DNA of 64,000 nt, from NCBI GenBank assembly GCA_039105265.1, contig JAPFFF010000015.1, positions 1,860,001-1,924,000 on the forward strand, written 5' to 3'. A program made the translations under genes and the position numbers. Under the pieces are notes generated by a model. That model ran no database searches, was not told the DNA's origin, and saw only the letters and a list, made by a program, of their open reading frames with translations. Of the stretch, positions 31,201 through 40,542 are shown one piece after another. Position 1 is the first letter of the stretch. The number at the start of each line of letters is the position of its first letter. This stretch comes from Tritrichomonas musculus. Its lineage: Eukaryota > Parabasalia > Tritrichomonadida > Tritrichomonadidae.

Positions 31201-31248
31201 TAAAATTGATAAATCAACATTGACTCCAACCTGCCCTAAATTTTGCAT
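28201..31248 (-). CDS. XPO1: Exportin-1 (CRM1)
   Basis: 1015 residues, close to the usual 1070. The N-terminal importin-beta domain has DAWIYAPKLI...KFFGLQILHNLVKIKW, and the next segment has LKEWPQEWPSIVNDL...CQNNLKV, as in CRM1. The NES-groove region has IASGIMFV...YPRFLTDNWSFLK and EMAVDSFTRIAEKCR. The C-terminus has HLRDFLVEVKQ. It carries NES cargo out of the nucleus with Ran-GTP. The position equal to human Cys528 is Val550 (codon 29599-29601). It has no introns, and Sin3 lies 331 bases upstream on the same strand. Confidence 0.96.
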   Translation of the reverse strand: MQNLGQVGVNVDLSILEQTCDIVMGGDGTNPNFDQANKSLMEFQNRDDAWIYAPKLIDNTTSIAAKFFGLQILHNLVKIKWAIMDQEQKESIKNFVCQHVFNWSQQEGVVNYVLNQIDAVLVELILKEWPQEWPSIVNDLISSATTEPRTCQNNLKVIAMLSHQVVDFGSQEMTSTRILQVSAALNGIAPDVFQLVEQVLSGTNDSQVIISSLEAFRYIVKWLDSHFIFETELLGALCNSFLINPQYQSYVLSIIGEIASKPNIPDRYTQIFPGIFDLIVTALRQTISDSNIVDLAFESPETIKSLTFTLSSILSAYGSVIEQSKQFESLGTALNWIIEIMNITDFDNFKTCCELWKTLIRRYYLEKNVVAFDFYNPFFPVIRRIMIKRMERPVEILIVEQDDGTIEKEVTKNSSQVDHYNTMRECLVFLSNIDGKDMVAAISERIEQLHQQYSIATLNSICWSAGAISGTLSYPDEKKFVIMVIKELLQLNSNENATKEDKATIASGIMFVCSSYPRFLTDNWSFLKEIEKKLFDFMQNDFPGVKEMAVDSFTRIAEKCRSKFLLPESNGDPAFIEILIRDFDGITSHLSNELRAEMIKATAIIIAGCRDDGQKGKLTHDLMVEMNNKWLFQINQFVANDPNCLINILFILRCNMFVASNVGLAYQGQLQTIIDQMITMYGSCCGTCTNMIAQGGDAMSQAEVFRICLQIKSTIIQILIKFTSTTNNIPVIKNTILPPITMKILEEYANSNPYCRIPELLTLMEIIISKVGDQTVSGFMNQIMMQLFKPSVDLICSEFDSFMQFRIPLTDFMSSVVKYAFNSYASLPADAITMMEKTIEWGCQHPNFDICKKNIQLLLDLFTATEKSTEQSFKNQFYASFYMSAVDTIFVVMTDTIHKFAFAEQAKLLRKLFSMQVEQRNPEMITELLYNKFQNRQPQFFSLVIQYLFSHVNSQTEFNDHLRDFLVEVKQVSSEDPDFFVEERNKEKLKNQKINEEIPGMTGPAEINDDLAFLE

Positions 31249-31579
31249 TTATTGATTGACTTAAACGTAAATATGGTTATATTTATTTCACTGTAATTAT
31301 GGTCGACCAAAAACTTGAGCCATCAAAAAGTTTATCAAATTTTAATTCAAAAAATTCACTTTGAATGAGGAGTCTGTAGACCATATCATATTAAAATGAA
31401 CTACCATATCATTAAAAAACGCTTATACCTTTATTTTGATTGATTTATGATAATTAGTATAAATATTAATTAAAATAAAAGTAATAAGATAATTAATTTT
31501 GACGGATGAAAACAATTTTTAATACTATTGATAACATAATCTCAATATATCTTTAAGTGATACTAATAACATATAAATT
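31249..31579. other. Spacer between exportin-1 and Sin3
   Basis: AT-rich; it should contain the exportin-1 promoter and the Sin3 3' end. No RNA gene or repeat seen. Confidence 0.5.
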
Positions 31580-33862
31580 CTATTTCCGAAGCATTACAGT
31601 TTGGGCAAAATTCGAAAATTGTATTTCATTTGATGACAGTCTGAACTTTAAATCGCTAAAACCTTGTCTCCCTGATGTTGGTCTTCTGGCAAGTTTTGCG
31701 GTAGTAGAGTATCTTCCAGTTAAAATTTTAATTTGCTGTTCATCATGAGCGCTTTCATCAAGAAGAGCTGGACCTATTTCAGGTGTGTAGAATAGCTTCA
31801 AGGAATGAGTCATCCTTGCAACCCTAGGAATAAAAGTTTTAAATGAAACAACTTTTCTTTTTTCGCCATTTGAACTTTCTTTTTCTGTAAGATTGGCAGT
31901 ATAATAGGTTTGGCTTGATAATTTTTCGAGACAAATTGCACGATACATTTTTTCATCATTGCATTTAAATGCGTCAATATATAACTGATTTGAATCATCA
32001 GAATATGTATTGATAGCCGTTTTAATAAAAAGATGAACTGTTTTCTTTAAATTTTCGAGGCTTCCAGGAGGGAGAGTGGATGGCATTTCAAAAAGAGATT
32101 CAAGCGAAGAGTTGTGTTTACCACTTATGATATAATTTGTTAGAGCATCTGAAATTGTTTCTTGAGTTGAGCTTGGCTGAAAAATAGATTCAGAAACATT
32201 TCCAATAGCAACAGCAAGTTGAATACCTCTTTTACCTGAGTCATTGCTTAGGAAATCATTTGATTTATTTTGGATTACATTATCATTATTCAAGTTATCA
32301 TCATTATTGTTATCATCAATGTCGTTCTTTGAGCTTGGTTGTATGCTAATAACTTTTTCAACAATTGATACAATTTTGGAAAATAATTGAAAAAGAGAGA
32401 TTAAGTCAATTGACATATATACACATTGATCACCTCGTTTATCAATTGTCGTATTTGATGGATATAATGTAAATCTTAAATGACGAGATAATGGCGTGGG
32501 CTTTGCTAGGTTTAAAACTGTCAGAATATATTCAATGACAGATGACATAATCGATTCTTTATTGTTATTGTTTGATAGTTTATATGTTTTTAATATAAGC
32601 TCAGCTGTATATTTAGAAGGCTCTTCAGGATAACTAAGTTCAAAAGAAAGATTAGTTGGAATTGGTGCTTGAATCGCTTGCTGCTGAGGTTGCTTTTCTT
32701 CATGTCTGACTTCAAGAGATTTTGGATAATTCTTCTTGTTTAAATCATGATAATCACTTTCTTTATTTCTTCTTACTTCTTTCAAAATTATTATCTTTTC
32801 AGAAGTTCGACTTATAATTATTGGAATCATATCAATTGGCTGCTCGACAATTTTCTTTAAAAGGGTTGGCAAATATGTATCATATAATTCTCTGAGGGAG
32901 AGTATGTCGAGTGAATTTAAAATGCCATGCGGAAATGTGTCTGGACAAAGAACAACAGAATGATTTTTGATATTATCTAATAATTTGGTTAATTTTGACA
33001 CTGTATTATTGAGTCTACAAATTCGTACATCTAATGTTATTCTTTCATCTTCCATATCAAATAACTTATTTTCGTATTGATTTTTTTGGGCAGGCTGAAA
33101 TTGACCTTCAGAGCCAGAAGCATTTGTTGCCCATCTGTCGTTAAGAACGGAAAAATCAAGAGGAGTTCTACCAGAACAGAAAACATTAACATCTTTTCTT
33201 TCAAGAAGTCCGTAAGAGTAGTGCCTTAAGAGACCTAATGGCCGTGTGGTTGGCCTACAGTCAGAATAGTAGCAACAAAAAATATCTGAGTCGAAAATTG
33301 TATAAGGCACACCTGAAGTAGGATCTTTATCAGATTGTGAAGGCGTTAGTGGCATTTCGAGTGCAATTGGGATTGTAGATCGATCAATAAAACCATCATA
33401 TATAGCCTGTATGAACGAACAGCTAGGAAGAATTGGCTTGTAAAGATCCCAAAGTAGCCAAAATGGTCCAGAAGTTTGTTCATTTATATGTTCTAAAAGA
33501 ACAAAAACGTCATCCATCGTACATTGGTGGAGAAGAGCTCTTCGAGATTTACGTAGAAAACTGCCAAGCGAGCTTGGCCATAGTTCAAATTCAATAGAAG
33601 TATTAATAAATGGCTCATCACTACCGATACAACCAGTCCGAGTGCACGGCGGAGGTGGGCCTTCAACAATAATGGAAAAACGCTCGAGTAGATCGGGATA
33701 TGGACGAAGAAAAGTTTTGATGATTTCGCTGCAATATTTTTCGGTGATTTCGCCTTTTCGAAGTTGATCGAGTGCGTGAAGGGTAAGATCGCTTGCGATA
33801 TGGTCTTTCCCGCATCTTAATTGAAGGTCTGATATAAAAGCGAGAAGATCACGATCATTCAT
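31580..33862 (-). CDS. Sin3-like transcriptional corepressor
   Basis: About 760 residues from the ATG at 33860-33862; the 20 codons upstream start at GTG after a T-rich run and are unlikely to be used. Residues about 5-65 form one PAH domain (ISDLQLRCG...YCSEIIKTFLRPYPDLLERF). Residues 228-244 (FCSGRTPLDFSVLNDRW) and 260-274 (KNQYENKLFDMEDER) are the Sin3 HDAC-interaction domain. A C-terminal region with YTAELILKTYKL resembles the Sin3a C-terminal domain. Sin3 is the scaffold of the Rpd3/HDAC corepressor. Animal and yeast proteins have several PAH domains; only one is evident here. Confidence 0.88.
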   Translation of the reverse strand: MNDRDLLAFISDLQLRCGKDHIASDLTLHALDQLRKGEITEKYCSEIIKTFLRPYPDLLERFSIIVEGPPPPCTRTGCIGSDEPFINTSIEFELWPSSLGSFLRKSRRALLHQCTMDDVFVLLEHINEQTSGPFWLLWDLYKPILPSCSFIQAIYDGFIDRSTIPIALEMPLTPSQSDKDPTSGVPYTIFDSDIFCCYYSDCRPTTRPLGLLRHYSYGLLERKDVNVFCSGRTPLDFSVLNDRWATNASGSEGQFQPAQKNQYENKLFDMEDERITLDVRICRLNNTVSKLTKLLDNIKNHSVVLCPDTFPHGILNSLDILSLRELYDTYLPTLLKKIVEQPIDMIPIIISRTSEKIIILKEVRRNKESDYHDLNKKNYPKSLEVRHEEKQPQQQAIQAPIPTNLSFELSYPEEPSKYTAELILKTYKLSNNNNKESIMSSVIEYILTVLNLAKPTPLSRHLRFTLYPSNTTIDKRGDQCVYMSIDLISLFQLFSKIVSIVEKVISIQPSSKNDIDDNNNDDNLNNDNVIQNKSNDFLSNDSGKRGIQLAVAIGNVSESIFQPSSTQETISDALTNYIISGKHNSSLESLFEMPSTLPPGSLENLKKTVHLFIKTAINTYSDDSNQLYIDAFKCNDEKMYRAICLEKLSSQTYYTANLTEKESSNGEKRKVVSFKTFIPRVARMTHSLKLFYTPEIGPALLDESAHDEQQIKILTGRYSTTAKLARRPTSGRQGFSDLKFRLSSNEIQFSNFAQTVMLRK

Positions 33863-34020
33863 TTCGATGTTATTTTTTTGAATGTTATTTGTAAAAAAAA
33901 AAAAAGAAACAATTTTTTTCACAAGGTTTCTTTTAAAAGATATAAAATACAGTTCAAAAGCATATAATAATATAAGTTTATATATACAGGAAAATATCTA
34001 AGAAGTTTTCAATGATTTGA

Positions 34021-34911
34021 TTATAAATATTGATTCTGTAAAAATATTCGCAAAACAATTATAATACATTCCAAAATGGTTACTCTTAAAGAAAATTGCT
34101 GAACATATTCATAAGCATATTTAAAAATAGAAAAAAAATTTTGTTCAAATTTTTCAGCCATTTCTGGATGTGCTAAGCAAAATAGAATAATATCCATCAA
34201 TGCTAAAATCAAGAAGCTAAAAGGAATTGAAAAATAGCTAAAAATAGGAGCCAATATGAATGGAATTGATCGAATAGTAAAAATGAATGAAAATATATTT
34301 GATGATTTTGAGTTAGTTGGTATCAGCTCAGGAATATTTGAATCAGTGTTATAATCTTGATTTTTTAGATTACAATAAGGAGATGATAATGAAGTTTGTT
34401 CATTTTCAAGGGTGTACGAATCATGTGCTTTTATTCCATCATTTTTAACATTTTTTGCATCTTCTTCAATTTTGGCATTTTCTCTATTTCTCGTATCTTC
34501 TTCATTTTTATTTTCTTCTTCATTTCTCTTGTTTTCATCATTTTCTTCAATATTAACGTTATCTTTAATTTCTATATTTTCTTCTTTTCCTTTATCATCT
34601 ATTACTTCTTTTATAATTACATTTTCTTTTTTGTTAATATTTGTTTTGATTTCTTCGGATTGAGAATTTTGCGATTTTTTTTCTGTGCTAATATTTTGAT
34701 TTTCAATAATTTCGTCATTCGATTCTGATTTTATATCTACAGTTTCGCGTAATGTATCTGATGGTTGAGTTTCGACTTGCATTTCATCACATTTTCTTTC
34801 ATTTTCGTTGGAAAGATGCTTTGCTTCTGGATTTGATGAAATTCTCATTTCTCTTAAAAGAGCTCTTTGCTTGGCTCGTTCCCTCCGTTTTCTTGCAGTT
34901 TCTGGATCCAT
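34021..34911 (-). CDS. Get2/CAML-like membrane receptor candidate
   Basis: 296 residues from the ATG at 34909-34911; the frame upstream has only TTG. The N-terminus has MDPETARKRRERAKQRALLR, a basic RxRR-type helix as used by Get2/CAML to bind the Get3/TRC40 ATPase. A long acidic, low-complexity linker (about 35-195, rich in Glu, Asn, Lys) follows. Three hydrophobic helices close the protein (about 206-227, 228-247 and 273-293). This is exactly the Get2/CAML layout: cytosolic basic motif, flexible linker, three membrane helices. Get1/2 insert tail-anchored proteins into the ER. Sequence similarity outside the motif is not evident, so the call rests on architecture. Confidence 0.55.
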   Translation of the reverse strand: MDPETARKRRERAKQRALLREMRISSNPEAKHLSNENERKCDEMQVETQPSDTLRETVDIKSESNDEIIENQNISTEKKSQNSQSEEIKTNINKKENVIIKEVIDDKGKEENIEIKDNVNIEENDENKRNEEENKNEEDTRNRENAKIEEDAKNVKNDGIKAHDSYTLENEQTSLSSPYCNLKNQDYNTDSNIPELIPTNSKSSNIFSFIFTIRSIPFILAPIFSYFSIPFSFLILALMDIILFCLAHPEMAEKFEQNFFSIFKYAYEYVQQFSLRVTILECIIIVLRIFLQNQYL

Positions 34912-35072
34912 TATAAAAATTTTCGCTGATAACTTTTTCAATACATTTATAGTCGTATAAACAAACAAACAAACACAAAAACTATATAGGATTTCTTTAT
35001 AATAATATTTTAAAGTAGATTCTATAATAATTATTATCTCGAAAACAAAATATCAGACAAAATAATAATACT

Positions 35073-35705
35073 TTATCCAAATTGCATAAAAACGCCTCTT
35101 CCTTTCACAACAATTTTTCCACCAAAGTTAACTTGATCAATTATAGATTTGTTAAGTAATATAATTTCTTTTTCATTTTCAATTTTTTCTGCACATTTTG
35201 GACATTGTTTATCAATTTTAACCATTTGATTGTAACAATTTGTGCAAACAACATGCCCACATGGAATCCTGTAAGCTTTGCTAATACCAACCATCGGATT
35301 ATCACAACCACAGCAAAGTGGATCTTTTGCATTTCCGTTTGATGATGATGGTGATTGGCTTTCATTATATTCAAGATTTAAAAGTGATTTAAAATTGATT
35401 TTGTTTGAACACACTGGACAAGAAATTTTATTTTTCTTCTTTTTTGTTGAAGAAGAATGATCTGCATGCTCTGATGGCTTGGGTTTTGATGAATTGGAAT
35501 TATTGAGAATAAATTCAAGAATACATTCCTTACAAAAAACATCACCATGCGGACAACATACTGGATTACGCGCTGGATGATTACATATTCCACAGCAATT
35601 CCAAGAATTCATTGCATGAAGATCAACTTCAACTTTTGGTGTCGTACCACGCCACTCTGTACGTGTACGATTAGTTACATTGTAAATTTTAGTTGTTGAA
35701 GTCAT
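35073..35705 (-). CDS. NOSIP-type E3 ubiquitin ligase
   Basis: 210 residues. The N-terminal U-box/RING has NSWNCCGICNHPARNPV...GDVFCKECILEFIL. A Ser/Lys-rich middle leads to CPVCSNKINFKSL and a second RING (CCGCDNPM...CGHVVCTNCY...CPKCAEKI). The end, EIILLNKS...GFG-type VKGRGVFMQFG, matches the NOSIP tail. Human NOSIP is 301 residues; the linker is shorter here. The family consists of nuclear E3 ligases linked to the spliceosome and to signalling. Very close to the next gene, with a 38-base A tract between them. Confidence 0.85.
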   Translation of the reverse strand: MTSTTKIYNVTNRTRTEWRGTTPKVEVDLHAMNSWNCCGICNHPARNPVCCPHGDVFCKECILEFILNNSNSSKPKPSEHADHSSSTKKKKNKISCPVCSNKINFKSLLNLEYNESQSPSSSNGNAKDPLCCGCDNPMVGISKAYRIPCGHVVCTNCYNQMVKIDKQCPKCAEKIENEKEIILLNKSIIDQVNFGGKIVVKGRGVFMQFG

Positions 35706-35751
35706 TTGGAAGTGTAAAAATCAAAGCTGCTGCTGATATTATGAAAATATA

Positions 35752-35752
<1 letters not shown>

Positions 35753-35790
<38 letters not shown>
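35753..35790. repeat. Poly(A) tract, 38 bases, in a divergent promoter
   Basis: An unbroken A run in the 135-base space between NOSIP (minus) and the next plus-strand gene. Such dA:dT tracts exclude nucleosomes, so it may serve both promoters. Confidence 0.9.
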
Positions 35791-35792
<2 letters not shown>

Positions 35793-35840
35793 GATCAAAA
35801 TTTTCTGATATAACGTAATTCAATTTTAGATTTGGTTAAA

Positions 35841-36854
35841 ATGACTGATTTGACTCCAAAGAGTCAAAAAATCCCAATTAAAAATTCACCTTTTAGCTCA
35901 GCAACGCATCTAAATTCTCTTAATTTTAGCATTTTCACACAGAAGTATCACGAATTACGAAATAACAAGCCAAACGATCAACATGGATTAATACAAAAGC
36001 AATGGGTTAAATTCACACGAAATTACTTAAAAATTGAACGAAATAATATCTTATACAATTATTTTATTGCACAAAAAATTCATAATAGCAGGAAAGAAAT
36101 CTTACAAAAGAATTTTCTTTCTAAGTGGCATGAAAGATATATAGAAAAGAATAATAAATATGCATCGACCAAGGAAGAAGAAGAAATAAATGATAAAAAA
36201 GATATATCAGAAAGGGCAATTAACCCAATTGAAAACAATATAAATAATACGGATAACACTGAACCTTCAAGTCCGGTTTCACCAAGATCAAAAAAAATAA
36301 TTCATAAGCAATATTCTGATAAATCGACTGATACAGTTGAAATACCAAAACCGACATTCTTTGAAAGGATTAAATCGGCTAACTGCAAGACAATAACACT
36401 ATCTCTTATTATTGCGATTATTGCTTGTGCAGGAACTTATTTTGGATTTCATTTTTATTTCAAGCATAAGAAGTATGATCAATTATATCACAAGCACAAG
36501 TATGAGTCTACATTACCACCACATGACCAAGAAACTGATGGCGATGTTGTAGTTGATTATAATGAAGTTTTTCCAGAAGATCAAGATAGTGACCTTAGCC
36601 ATTTAGTGAAAAATATTATTAAAAAAGTTAAAAATATAAAAAATAGACAAAATGAAATGAATCAACAAGTACAACATATCGAAGAATCACTTGCTGATGA
36701 AAATCAAAAATCAGATGATCAACAAACTTTAACCAACAATGATGACACTGATTCATCATCCAATCCTGAAATTAATGACACAAATTCAAGTACTGAATAT
36801 GATCCTAACAATAATATTTCATCACAACCCCCAAATAATGAACAGGACAAATAA
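35841..36854 (+). CDS. Single-pass membrane protein, unknown
   Basis: 337 residues from the ATG at 35841 (a TTG lies upstream). The N-terminal 185 residues are polar, with a Lys/Arg/Trp/Tyr-rich helical part (QKQWVKFTRNYLKIERNN, KWHERYIEKNNK). One hydrophobic helix (about 185-207, ITLSLIIAIIACAGTYFGF) follows. The C-terminal 130 residues are acidic, with a short helical stretch and an Asp/Ser/Asn-rich end. No signal peptide or family recognised. Topology is undecided; the positive-inside rule suggests the basic N-terminal side faces the cytosol. Confidence 0.75.
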   Translation: MTDLTPKSQKIPIKNSPFSSATHLNSLNFSIFTQKYHELRNNKPNDQHGLIQKQWVKFTRNYLKIERNNILYNYFIAQKIHNSRKEILQKNFLSKWHERYIEKNNKYASTKEEEEINDKKDISERAINPIENNINNTDNTEPSSPVSPRSKKIIHKQYSDKSTDTVEIPKPTFFERIKSANCKTITLSLIIAIIACAGTYFGFHFYFKHKKYDQLYHKHKYESTLPPHDQETDGDVVVDYNEVFPEDQDSDLSHLVKNIIKKVKNIKNRQNEMNQQVQHIEESLADENQKSDDQQTLTNNDDTDSSSNPEINDTNSSTEYDPNNNISSQPPNNEQDK

Positions 36855-37368
36855 ATCACTTCTAATGAGTTAATAGTTTATTATCTAGAATTTATTTATT
36901 TTTTTTATGATGATGATATATTTTTATTATGTGATTGTAAAATGTTATATCAAATTTGTAAACGTTTTTTTATTTTGAGAAAAATTTTTTTACAACACAG
37001 CTTCTCTTTTTTTATAAATTACACAGTTTTTCGCTATTTTGTTCCTTTGAAAAACTTTTTTTTAAATAGCATCATCAATTTTTTTTTTATTTTATAAAAT
37101 ATAACCATATGTATTTTTAACGTATTTAAACGGATTTAATTATTAATTTTTTTGAGAATGTCAAATATTATTATCTTCATAATAAATGTAGATAATAATA
37201 ATACCAGATATATCACAACAATATAACTAATAAAAAACTTAAATTTAGAAATTTACAACGAATTATTAATCAAATGCCTGTAAATTTGTTTTTTATTTTT
37301 AATAAACTGATTTTTATGAATTTGTGAAAAAAATAGAAAAAGTTTTTATCTAATTACTATTTGCAAAA
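36855..37368. other. AT-rich spacer
   Basis: T-rich runs, no open frame; contains the promoter of the LRR gene, with no motif that I can single out. Confidence 0.5.
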
Positions 37369-40203
37369 ATGAGTAGTAACCCAGATTTTGTTGTAGATCA
37401 ACCAGATGCTGGTCAGACGACCCAACCAGAAACAGAAGAAGAACATAGAAGGAAGCAACTATTTCATTTGGGAAGAAAAGTTGCTGCTGCATTCAATATC
37501 CGTGCTCTTAACGCATGGCCTACGAGATCATCAAGTAAAGTTTTTGTTTTGACAGGTTCACACTTTTTACTCATCAAACCAAAGAATGTTACTAGCGTTT
37601 CCTTGTTTAAATGGAGTTCAATTCAAACTTTCGTTATTCCAGAAAATAAAGAAGAAATTCAACTATCATTTTCAAAAGAAAACAAACTTGCACTGGCAGA
37701 AGGATATACTGTTCGAACAGACAAGCTCGAATTTAAATTAACTTTTGATAGAGAACAATTTGACAAAATTGCATCAGAAATAATTAGCACAGTTCAAAGA
37801 GTTTTGACAGATAATGAATTAGAAAAATTAGGGTTTTCAAAATTAAGAGCACCACTAGTTGCAAATACAGCAAAATCTGCATTATGCAGACTTAAAATGG
37901 GAACTCAAGGCAAACCTTCTCGGTTTAGTCAGAAAACAATTCAATTGATGACTCGAATCATCCAAGTTGGTGATCCTCACGTTGATTTATCTCAATTTGA
38001 TGATATTTATAAATTTTTGCCAACATTTCTCGATTGCGTTCCATTTATTCATACTCTTAGATCGATTGAAATCCCACAAATTACAAAATCATCGCCTTTT
38101 AATCTTATTGCAAAACTTTTAAGACAAAATACAACATTAAAATCGATTACAATCAATGGAAAATTAAAAGCTAAAGATCTTAGCTCTTTAGCAGATGCAG
38201 TAAAAAATAACAATAACTTGAAATTACGCGGAATCGAATTCAGTTTGTCATCTTTTACTACACAAGAGCTCAATATAATTACAGATCTCATGACTCACAC
38301 CAATATCAACACACTTGGCTTCCATGATGCTTTTCAATCAAATCAAGAAGTTAATTACTTCTATAATTCAATATTAGATCCATCAATCACCCAAAACTTA
38401 TATTGCCTCAATCTTAGCAAAACATATAATATTGATATCGAAAAACTTTTCCCAAAGCTTAGCAAAATTAGATTTTTATCTCTTGCTTATTGCGATCTTG
38501 AAATAATAGACGTTTTCTCCAAACTATCTCTAATTGCGCTTCCACGCTTATCAGAAATCGACTTATCAGGAAATAGAGTTAGCTATGATAAATATTTAGA
38601 AGAAAACCTCAAACTTCCACAATTTCTTACCAGCCTTATTTTAAACCATATATCTTGGCCAGCTGACTCCTTTAGATTATTTATATATCAAATTTTTAAG
38701 CATATTAATAAAAACCTCAAGCTTTCACTTAGCAATACAGTTATGGACGAAAATGAATGGTATAAAGTATTCGCTTCGTTAGAAAATCAAAATGAAAACG
38801 GTGGATATAACGGACTTTCAGTTCTTATCTGGGATTACAATCCGCTTCACAAGAAATTCTTCAATTTCCTTAAGCGCAATAAACGATTGACTCGCCTCCA
38901 AATGAATTATTGTTTCCGTAGTGATTCTGATGAAACAGAAGTTTTTAGTAAACTCAAAGATTATTTAACTGGCGCTAGAAATCTAAAGACTCTCATTATT
39001 CGTGGAAATGAAGAAAATAACTTTGGTGAAAATACATCAAAGCTTATTGAAGCTATAAAAACAATACCAAATCTCGAACAACTTGATATTTCAGATTCAC
39101 ATGGAGGAAATCAATCACTCAAGCCAATTGAAGAACTATGCACCAAGAACAAGAGCTTGAAAATTAACTTTGATGGATTATATCCAACCGACTTCCAAGA
39201 ATACACAGAATACTATACCAGACTTGTTTCAATTCGCCCACCTCCAAGCGCAGATGGCTCTGATGTTAATACCAATCCAAGTTCAGTTAATCAACCATCA
39301 TTACTCAGAATATCATTTCCGTTCAACGATATGGTATATCTTGTTAATAAAGGTGTTGCAAAAGATCGCGACTTCAGACATTATGAAGATTTATTCTATT
39401 ATTCACCAGATGAAGAAAAAAATAGAATCCTTCGCGTTCAAAAGAAAAATTCAAAACTTAAGTCATCTCGTTTTAAGCCAATTAAAAATAGCGAACTATC
39501 ATTACCTGGCAATTTATTCAAGCTTTATGCAGACGATGACTTCCCACGCTACATAGACGAAGAAATTGTTCAACAAATCAAAAAAGATGTTCAAACATTC
39601 TCAATTAATGGAAGCCCAGATTACGATGATGATAATATTAATGATATGGCATTCAGATCAATGCTTTTGAATTCAAGAAGATTTTCAGTACGAGCATCTC
39701 AAGAAAGCCCATCTCAATCTCCACTCAATTCGCCAATGTCATTTAACCAAAGTAGAAATGTTCATTCTGAAAGCGAAGAAGAAACAAATAGCGGTACTGG
39801 AGAAGCTAACGATGATGAAAGCAGCAGAACCCAAAGTGAATCTGAAGAAGATAATTCAAATTCAGACGAGAAAGTACCTCAAACACCGAAAGATGCAAAA
39901 ATCTACGAAGATCAAAGCAATAGTGATGGAAACTTATCAGAAAATAAATCATCAGTTTCTCAAAGAGATATCAATGAACGTGACGTTGAAGTTACTCAAT
40001 CTGAAGACGACGATCAAGATGAAGATAATGACAATGACGAACCTAATTTCGACCTTCCAAAACTTGTTGATGTTAGATCATATAATTATCCAGGCTGGAA
40101 GAATCTTGACAAGGAATTCACTCTTCAAAATATGTATTCCCGAATGACTCAGAGTAAGCGTTCTTCTGAGCTGGCATCAATTAAAAAGAAGAAGGGAAAG
40201 TAA
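37369..40203 (+). CDS. PH-like plus leucine-rich-repeat protein, CARMIL-like
   Basis: 944 residues. An N-terminal PH-like domain (about 25-150, KVFVLTGSHFLLIKPK...LEFKLTF) is followed by helical linkers and about 16 LRRs of the ribonuclease-inhibitor/CARMIL type (for example LSKIRFLSLAYCDLEIIDVF, LPRLSEIDLSGNRVS, IPNLEQLDISDSHGG) to about residue 610. The C-terminus (760-930) is acidic, Ser-rich and disordered, ending in a basic KKKKGK. CARMIL proteins bind capping protein and myosin I at actin-rich membranes. I see no clear capping-protein-interaction motif, so the function is tentative. Confidence 0.6.
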   Translation: MSSNPDFVVDQPDAGQTTQPETEEEHRRKQLFHLGRKVAAAFNIRALNAWPTRSSSKVFVLTGSHFLLIKPKNVTSVSLFKWSSIQTFVIPENKEEIQLSFSKENKLALAEGYTVRTDKLEFKLTFDREQFDKIASEIISTVQRVLTDNELEKLGFSKLRAPLVANTAKSALCRLKMGTQGKPSRFSQKTIQLMTRIIQVGDPHVDLSQFDDIYKFLPTFLDCVPFIHTLRSIEIPQITKSSPFNLIAKLLRQNTTLKSITINGKLKAKDLSSLADAVKNNNNLKLRGIEFSLSSFTTQELNIITDLMTHTNINTLGFHDAFQSNQEVNYFYNSILDPSITQNLYCLNLSKTYNIDIEKLFPKLSKIRFLSLAYCDLEIIDVFSKLSLIALPRLSEIDLSGNRVSYDKYLEENLKLPQFLTSLILNHISWPADSFRLFIYQIFKHINKNLKLSLSNTVMDENEWYKVFASLENQNENGGYNGLSVLIWDYNPLHKKFFNFLKRNKRLTRLQMNYCFRSDSDETEVFSKLKDYLTGARNLKTLIIRGNEENNFGENTSKLIEAIKTIPNLEQLDISDSHGGNQSLKPIEELCTKNKSLKINFDGLYPTDFQEYTEYYTRLVSIRPPPSADGSDVNTNPSSVNQPSLLRISFPFNDMVYLVNKGVAKDRDFRHYEDLFYYSPDEEKNRILRVQKKNSKLKSSRFKPIKNSELSLPGNLFKLYADDDFPRYIDEEIVQQIKKDVQTFSINGSPDYDDDNINDMAFRSMLLNSRRFSVRASQESPSQSPLNSPMSFNQSRNVHSESEEETNSGTGEANDDESSRTQSESEEDNSNSDEKVPQTPKDAKIYEDQSNSDGNLSENKSSVSQRDINERDVEVTQSEDDDQDEDNDNDEPNFDLPKLVDVRSYNYPGWKNLDKEFTLQNMYSRMTQSKRSSELASIKKKKGK

Positions 40204-40274
40204 ATGTTTATTCCTTCGTTTTTCTAAATAAAAAGTTATTTTTATGATTATTTATTTTTATTTTTTAATATGTT

Positions 40275-40391
40275 TTAATAAGCTGTAATGCAATCAGTTT
40301 TTTGCCATTTTAAATCATCCGCTGATTTCCATTTGAGATCATTTGCATGGAAAAGAAGACATTGTTTTAAAATTAAATTTTGAATACGCAT
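40275..40391 (-). CDS. 38-codon frame, possible microprotein
   Basis: ATG at 40389-40391, TAA at 40275-40277. Begins MRIQNLILKQCLLFHAND and has two DLKW motifs eight residues apart, with three Trp-free ends. It has balanced coding-like composition in an AT-rich spacer and overlaps no other gene. No family is known to me, and it could be chance. Confidence 0.3.
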   Translation of the reverse strand: MRIQNLILKQCLLFHANDLKWKSADDLKWQKTDCITAY

Positions 40392-40542
40392 TACTATGGA
40401 TTAAATGAAATATATTTAAAGATATATTATTATTATCGAAAGGTAAATCGGCGATATTTATAGATTAAATTGTATTAATTTGGATTGTTTTGAAGGGGAT
40501 GGGACCGTTTATTAAAATGCATCAAAATAAACGGTCTACAAA

